In this document: positions 41,540 to 46,112 of the stretch, one piece after another | Numbering within the stretch: position 1 is the stretch's first letter | Layout of the letters: every line of letters begins with the position of its first letter | Origin: Halieaceae bacterium | GTDB lineage: Bacteria > Pseudomonadota > Gammaproteobacteria > Pseudomonadales > Halieaceae | Direction of reading: 5' to 3' | Assembly (NCBI GenBank): GCA_902613175.1 | Contig: CACMGJ010000017.1 | Coordinates: 1 to 46,112, forward strand | Length of the DNA: 46,112 nt | Position numbers and translations under genes: made by a program | Notes under the pieces: model-generated | What the model saw: only the letters and a program-made list of their open reading frames with translations | What the model was told of the DNA's origin: nothing | Database searches by the model: none

Positions 41540-41556
41540 CCCCGAGTCGCATCACT

Positions 41557-42837
41557 TTATGCGTCTTGAGCAGCAATCGTCTCGTCTTGTGTTTCGTAGA
41601 CCAGCAGAGGTTCAGAGTCGCCGTTAATGACCAACTCGTCCACCACGATCTTGGCAACACCAGTCTGCGATGGGATGTTGTACATGGACTCAAGCAGGAC
41701 ATTCTCCAGAATAGACCGCAAGCCCCGCGCACCAGTCTTTCGTTCCATCGCCTTGGTAGCCACGGCACGTAATCCGTCTTCGCGGAAATCGATTTCTACC
41801 CCTTCCATGTCGAACATTTTACGGTACTGCTTGGTAAGCGCGTTCTTGGGCTCGGTCAGAATTTGCATTAGCGCAGCGATGTCCAACTCTTCCAACGTCG
41901 CAATCATTGGCAAACGTCCGACAAATTCAGGAATCAATCCATATTGAACTAGGTCTTCAGCCTCAAGGTCATGCAAGCTCTCGGCGAATTTCTTCTGCTC
42001 TGATTGACCCTTTACGTCTGCCGAAAAGCCAATACCGCCTTTCACTGAGCGGTTTTGAATCACTTTATCCAACCCGGCAAACGCGCCACCGCAGATAAAA
42101 AGAATGTTGCTGGTATCAACCTGCAGGAACTCCTGTTGCGGATGCTTTCTGCCACCTTGCGGCGGCACTGAGGCCACAGTTCCTTCGATCAACTTTAGAA
42201 GTGCTTGCTGGACCCCCTCGCCCGACACGTCACGCGTGATAGACGGGTTATCGGACTTCCGAGAAATCTTGTCGATCTCGTCGATGTATACGATACCCAT
42301 TTGAGCCTTCTCAACATCGTAATCGCACTTCTGCAACAGCTTCTGAATGATATTTTCGACATCCTCACCCACATAACCCGCTTCAGTAAGTGTGGTTGCA
42401 TCAGCAATCGTGAAAGGTACGTCTAATAATCGGGCCAGCGTTTCGGCCAGCAGTGTCTTACCAGAACCCGTCGGACCCACTAAAAGGATATTCGATTTTC
42501 CCAGCTCTACATTTGAGGCTTGCCCTTCGCCGATGCGCAATCGCTTGTAGTGGTTATAGACAGCTACCGACAGCACGCGCTTGGCTCTGGATTGCCCTAT
42601 CACGTACTCGTCCAACTTTTCGTTGATTTCGCGAGGCACTGGTAGCTTGTCAGACGCTTCTGGCGCCGCAGCTTCCTGAATTTCCTCTCGGATGATGTCG
42701 TTGCAGAGGTCAACGCATTCGTCACAGATAAAAACGGATGGTCCCGCAATTAACTTACGGACTTCGTTCTGGCTTTTGCCGCAAAAAGAGCAGTAAAGCA
42801 GTTTTCCGTTTTCGTCACTGGTGCCGTCACCCGTCAT
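41557..42837 (-). CDS. clpX: ATP-dependent Clp protease ATP-binding subunit ClpX
   Basis: AAA+ unfoldase feeding ssrA-tagged and other substrates to ClpP. The 426-residue protein has the N-terminal zinc-binding domain ([15 protein letters not shown] and [10 protein letters not shown]), Walker A GPTGSGKT at about 121-128, the pore loop GYVGEDVE, Walker [11 protein letters not shown] and the IGF loop ([11 protein letters not shown]) that docks on ClpP. ATG 42837 gives the family length (E. coli 424); a frame open from 42876 would add 13 residues and has no family support. It lies between clpP and lon, the standard order. Confidence 0.97.
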   Translation of the reverse strand: MTGDGTSDENGKLLYCSFCGKSQNEVRKLIAGPSVFICDECVDLCNDIIREEIQEAAAPEASDKLPVPREINEKLDEYVIGQSRAKRVLSVAVYNHYKRLRIGEGQASNVELGKSNILLVGPTGSGKTLLAETLARLLDVPFTIADATTLTEAGYVGEDVENIIQKLLQKCDYDVEKAQMGIVYIDEIDKISRKSDNPSITRDVSGEGVQQALLKLIEGTVASVPPQGGRKHPQQEFLQVDTSNILFICGGAFAGLDKVIQNRSVKGGIGFSADVKGQSEQKKFAESLHDLEAEDLVQYGLIPEFVGRLPMIATLEELDIAALMQILTEPKNALTKQYRKMFDMEGVEIDFREDGLRAVATKAMERKTGARGLRSILENVLLESMYNIPSQTGVAKIVVDELVINGDSEPLLVYETQDETIAAQDA

Positions 42838-42934
42838 TGCGTCTGACCCTGTGTTTTGCCTATCTTCGTACCACAAAGATGATAGGTTTCTACGCCTATT
42901 GCAAGGCGACAGATCTAGTTTCTACAAAAAGGCG

Positions 42935-43552
42935 TTAGCGTGATGTAATGACCTGGTCTACCAGACCGTATTCAACGCTCTGCTCTGCACTCATGAATCG
43001 GTCACGTTCGGTATCGCGCTCAATTACGTCCATCGGCTGACCTGTGTGCTCAGATAGCATTCGATTGAGTCGCTCGCGCAAGAAGAGGATCTCTTTGGCC
43101 TGAATCTCAATATCGCTCGCCTGCCCCTGGGCACCGCCACTTGGCTGATGAATCATGGTGCGAGCATTTGGCAGTATGAGCCGCTTACCTTTAGCACCAC
43201 CACTCAGCAAGAAAGCTCCCATTGATGCGGCTTGGCCGACGCACATGGTACTGACTTCAGGCTTGATAAATTGCATCGTGTCGTAAATCGACAGACCTGC
43301 AGTCACAGATCCGCCCGGGCTGTTGATGTATAGGTGGATATCCTTGTCAGGGTTTTCAGACTCCAAGAAGAGCAACTGAGCCACGACAAGATTTGCCATC
43401 TGGTCTTCAATTGGGCCCACGATAAAAATGACGCGCTCCTTTAACAGGCGAGAATAGATATCGAACGAGCGCTCACCACGTGAGGTCTGCTCAATCACCA
43501 TTGGAACTAGACCCAATGCTTTCTCGTTTCCTGTCTCGTAGCCGTACGACAT
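42935..43552 (-). CDS. clpP: ATP-dependent Clp protease proteolytic subunit ClpP
   Basis: Tetradecameric serine peptidase that works with ClpX and ClpA. The 205-residue protein has the triad Ser110 (GQAASMGAF), His135 ([12 protein letters not shown]) and Asp184 ([11 protein letters not shown]), plus [23 protein letters not shown] 43552 ([19 protein letters not shown]) is preceded by AGGAG; the open frame extends to 43660, but that part overlaps tig and has no family similarity. The short N-terminus before [19 protein letters not shown] is the propeptide region. Confidence 0.97.
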   Translation of the reverse strand: MSYGYETGNEKALGLVPMVIEQTSRGERSFDIYSRLLKERVIFIVGPIEDQMANLVVAQLLFLESENPDKDIHLYINSPGGSVTAGLSIYDTMQFIKPEVSTMCVGQAASMGAFLLSGGAKGKRLILPNARTMIHQPSGGAQGQASDIEIQAKEILFLRERLNRMLSEHTGQPMDVIERDTERDRFMSAEQSVEYGLVDQVITSR

Positions 43553-43580
43553 CCCTACTCTCCTAGTTAACTCGCAGCGC

Positions 43581-44909
43581 TTATTGCTGTGTGGCTGCGC
43601 GGGTCCGCTGTAATGCGTCCTGGTACCCCGTTGCCTCTTCAGTGACTTTAGCCTGTTCAAGCAACTTTTCCACTACCGCGTCTTCCAACACACGCGACTC
43701 AATGCCCATCAATTGATTATTGTCTTCGTAATACCAATTGATGACTTCCTCTGGATCCTGATACGTGGAGGCAATCTCCTCGATCAGCTCACGCACTTTG
43801 TTTGGTTCAGCACGTACGCCCAAGTCTTGGACAAGCTCGCTCACTAACAAGCCCAATCGAACACGCGTTTCAGCGCGCTCGCTGAACATCTCGTCAGGGA
43901 GAATACTTTTAAGATCCATATCTGGGCTTACACCACCGCCAAACTGCTGGAACATCTGGCCTCGGAGTGCGTCTGTCTCTTGTGCAATCAGACTTTGCGG
44001 GATCTCAAGCTCTGGGTGCGCCTCTATGATGGCATCCATGACCTGCTGCTTAACGTGCGCATCGATCGCGCCCTTGAGCTCTCGCTCCATATTCTTCTGA
44101 ACTTCGGCTCGGAAAGTCTCGACATCATCACCCTCTACCCCATAGGAGGCGAAGAGTTCGGCGTTGAGTTCCGCCAGCTCCATTGATTTCACTGCCTTCA
44201 CGGTCACTTTGAACTCGACTGCAGCGCCTTTGAGCTCCTCGGAGTGATAATCCTCTGGGAAGGTAAGCTCAAGTATGCGCTCATCGCCGGCAGAGGCACC
44301 AACTAGCCCGTCCTCAAACCCAGGAATCATTCGGCCTGAACCAAGCTCCAGCGCGGTATCTGTTCCAGCCCCACCATCAAAGGCCTCACCGTCTTTAAAC
44401 CCTTCGAAATCGATGGTTAGCGTGTCACCCTCTTCCGCAGCGCGATCGAGATCGACCAGTTGTCCTTGCTGCTTCTGGAATACCTCGATAATGTCGTTCA
44501 CGTCGCTCTCGCCGATGTCACAGGTAAGCTTTGTGACCTCAAAGTCTTTGACTTCATTTAGGGAGACAGTGGGGTAGATTTCAAATGTCGCAACGTATTC
44601 AACATCCTTCCCACTCTCGACACTCTTGGCTTCGATGCTTGGCTGGCCAGCGGGTCTCAGATTTTCACCAATCACGGCCTCTTGGAATGACTGATTAATG
44701 ACGTCACCCAGAACTTCCTGACGCACTCCAGGACCAAACCGCTGCTTCATAACGCTCATGGGGACTTTGCCAGGGCGGAAGCCAGGCAGGCGGACGTTTT
44801 TGGCCGCTTCTGCTAACTTCTTATCGACGGCGGAATCCACTTTCTCCGATGGCACACCTACTGTTAATCTACGCTCTAAACCCGATGTCGTTTCTACCGA
44901 GACACGCAT
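43581..44909 (-). CDS. tig: Trigger factor
   Basis: Ribosome-bound chaperone and peptidyl-prolyl isomerase that meets nascent chains. The 442-residue protein has the ribosome-binding domain with the signature GFRPGKVP (about 45-52), the FKBP-type domain ([20 protein letters not shown], about 160-245) and the C-terminal chaperone arms. AGGAG lies 7 bp before ATG 44909. It is 28 bp upstream of clpP, and tRNA-Leu lies upstream on the same strand. Confidence 0.97.
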   Translation of the reverse strand: MRVSVETTSGLERRLTVGVPSEKVDSAVDKKLAEAAKNVRLPGFRPGKVPMSVMKQRFGPGVRQEVLGDVINQSFQEAVIGENLRPAGQPSIEAKSVESGKDVEYVATFEIYPTVSLNEVKDFEVTKLTCDIGESDVNDIIEVFQKQQGQLVDLDRAAEEGDTLTIDFEGFKDGEAFDGGAGTDTALELGSGRMIPGFEDGLVGASAGDERILELTFPEDYHSEELKGAAVEFKVTVKAVKSMELAELNAELFASYGVEGDDVETFRAEVQKNMERELKGAIDAHVKQQVMDAIIEAHPELEIPQSLIAQETDALRGQMFQQFGGGVSPDMDLKSILPDEMFSERAETRVRLGLLVSELVQDLGVRAEPNKVRELIEEIASTYQDPEEVINWYYEDNNQLMGIESRVLEDAVVEKLLEQAKVTEEATGYQDALQRTRAATQQ

Positions 44910-44938
44910 CTTTGTCTCCTAACTTAAAACACTTAAGA

Positions 44939-44953
44939 GCCCCGTCATGGGGC
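44939..44953 (-). other. Short GC hairpin between tRNA-Leu and tig
   Basis: GCCCC and GGGGC flank a 5-nt loop, followed on the minus strand by TCTTAAGTGTTTT. It lies 20 bp after the tRNA and 30 bp before tig, and may be a tRNA processing or weak termination signal. Confidence 0.35.
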
Positions 44954-44972
44954 AGTAATCCATTAAGGAATT

Positions 44973-45057
<85 letters not shown>

Positions 45058-45109
45058 GTAAACGATCACTCATGCGAGTGCGTCGGTGGTTCCTGACCTA
45101 AGGGCGCGG

Positions 45110-45138
45110 ATGTTGTCACATTAGGTGAATTGATTCAA
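45110..45138 (-). promoter_or_regulatory. Putative promoter of tRNA-Leu with GC-rich discriminator
   Basis: On the minus strand TTGAAT (45138-45133) and CAACAT (45115-45110) are 17 bp apart, followed by CCGCGCCC, a GC-rich discriminator of the kind found in stringently controlled stable-RNA promoters. The expected start is about 46 bp before the tRNA. Confidence 0.45.
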
Positions 45139-45200
45139 TCGGGAGAGACCAAATCCATGGCAAGAATCGTGAAGCTAATGCTATTGCAATACAGCGAGTC

Positions 45201-45545
45201 TTACATCGTATGGGTAGGACGGTCAGAGACAAAACCAGTGCCTAAATGTTCTTCAATTTTTGTGGCAACAGCAAAGTCCGCTTCGGAGAACTGAACGCCT
45301 ATCCCAGCCTGCCGATTACCCTGAGCACCTTTGGGAGCAACCCATACCACCTGTCCGTTGATCAGGATTTTCTCGGGCTCGTCCATGAGTGCCAGTAGGA
45401 TAAATACCTATTCTCCGAGCTCATACTTCTTGTTAGTGGGGACAAAAAGGCCGCCGTGCCGAACGAAGGGCATATAGGCCGCGAATAACACAGCACGATC
45501 TTTAATCGTCAGTGAGAGGATGCCCTGTTTATTGTCTTCACTCAT
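45201..45545 (-). pseudogene. pilZ: Type IV pilus assembly protein PilZ, interrupted by an in-frame TAG
   Basis: PilZ is a small cytosolic protein needed for type IV pilus assembly. The frame opens with ATG 45545 (MSEDNKQGILSLTIKDRAVL) and continues through FVRHGGLFVPTNKKYELGE to codon 45. Codon 46 is TAG (45408-45410), then the same frame resumes with VFILLALMDEPEKI and VVWVAPKGAQGNRQAGIGVQFSE to TAA, for 114 residues in total, the family length. PilZ proteins have Glu or a similar residue at the interrupted position (LGDEVFLLL pattern). No frameshift is involved. As sequenced, no full PilZ would be made without readthrough; restart at ATG 45384 would give only the C-terminal half. It follows holB, the conserved place. 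Confidence 0.87.
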
Positions 45546-45587
45546 GCTCTCAGCCTATGGCTGACTGGCTTGGTTGCCAAGTCAAGT

Positions 45588-46112
45588 TCAAACCCCCATG
45601 ACCTCAAGGCTTCGATTTATAGCCGCTACATCGTTGCGCCTTGCGTTCACAATCAAACTTGCAATCTCGTAGCACGTCGACTCCTTTGCCGGAACGGAAC
45701 CGTTACGTAATCGCTGTAAGAGCACGGCAATGGCTCGATGCAACTGAAGTAAGGCGATAAACGAGCCACTTCCAGCAGCCTGATTACTCAATCGCTCCTC
45801 AAGGGCGACTGCGACCGCCTCGACACTATCTGTGAGTTCGAAGCCTTGAAGCACGCCTGACGCATCAGCCACAGACATGTCGGTCGACAACATCGCTTCA
45901 ACCATGTTCGTTACGACCGAGCGCGCTTCCGCTTTTCCATCGACAACCGATAAGACCAATCGTTCTAGCGCTCGATCATTGCCGCTGATGTCTGAGGGAA
46001 CAGCAATGCCTGCAGCGCGAAGGTGATTAATCGATGAGGCGGCTTTAAGTGGTGGTAACCACCAAGTCTGACACCGCGAGCGAATCGTAGCGGGTAATAG
46101 CCAAGTTCGTTG
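45588..46112 (-). CDS. holB: DNA polymerase III delta' subunit, C-terminal part (start outside window)
   Basis: Clamp-loader subunit. The frame is open from base 46112 to the stop at 45588, 175 codons including the stop. The segment LLPATIRSRCQTWWLPP at the left edge of the protein is the sensor region of delta' (the ATLLSRC-type motif), followed by a helical C-terminal collar domain ending in RSLEVMGV. The N-terminal ATPase-like domain lies beyond the window. pilZ follows 42 bp downstream, as in Pseudomonas. Confidence 0.85.
   Translation of the reverse strand, partial: QRTWLLPATIRSRCQTWWLPPLKAASSINHLRAAGIAVPSDISGNDRALERLVLSVVDGKAEARSVVTNMVEAMLSTDMSVADASGVLQGFELTDSVEAVAVALEERLSNQAAGSGSFIALLQLHRAIAVLLQRLRNGSVPAKESTCYEIASLIVNARRNDVAAINRSLEVMGV

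Overview
This is a chromosomal core-genome segment of a gammaproteobacterium, with intermediate GC by eye. Gene content and order fit the marine OM60/NOR5-type (Halieaceae/Cellvibrionales) group or a relative: clpS-clpA-infA beside aat and bpt, ftsK-lolA-crcB-serS, tandem rnhA-dnaQ, an AddAB-like pair, and holB-pilZ / tRNA-Leu / tig-clpP-clpX-lon-hupB-ppiD. The lineage is inferred from synteny and protein families only. I see no insertion sequence, prophage, CRISPR array, integron or attachment site, and no gene-free stretch longer than about 260 bp.

Layout from left to right. 1-10 kb: a partial rluE, icd with a strong terminator, the N-degron genes clpS and clpA, infA, then bpt-aat-trxB on the minus strand. 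7.7-12.3 kb: ftsK-lolA-crcB-serS, the first junctions being GTGA overlaps; crcB is interrupted by an in-frame TAG. 12.3-19.8 kb: periplasmic protease prc, a persulfide-dioxygenase-like metallo-hydrolase, an ACAD11-type acyl-CoA dehydrogenase, an SDR gene broken by two in-frame stops, sohB and nudC. 20-24 kb: nhaB, dnaQ, rnhA, a YafS-like methyltransferase and gloB. 24.4-30.4 kb: the two large AddA/AddB-like recombination proteins. 30.4-36.7 kb: DAHP synthase, nfuA, a DUF2970 protein, an unlisted 36-codon membrane-protein gene, etfBA, divergent ETF-ubiquinone oxidoreductase, and a DUF1285 protein. 36.7-44.9 kb: a proteostasis block (ppiD, hupB, lon, clpX, clpP, tig) read leftwards. 45-46.1 kb: tRNA-Leu(UAG), a pilZ gene interrupted by TAG, and the C-terminal part of holB.

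Two functional groups stand out. One is regulated proteolysis: the adaptor ClpS, unfoldase ClpA, both N-terminal aminoacyl-transferases (Aat and Bpt), ClpP, ClpX, Lon, trigger factor, PpiD, Prc and SohB all lie in 46 kb. lon has a sequence closely matching a sigma-32 heat-shock promoter. The other is fatty-acid oxidation electron flow: an acyl-CoA dehydrogenase, EtfAB and ETF-QO.

The most unusual observation is that three otherwise intact non-essential genes (crcB, the SDR gene and pilZ) carry in-frame nonsense codons, four in total and three of them TAG, with no frameshift. TAG is also the normal stop of many intact genes here, so recoding is unlikely. Recent gene decay, or assembly/population errors, explain it better. 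I found no clear candidate for a wholly undescribed system; the rest is a well-conserved core region with some small regulatory and small-protein curiosities.
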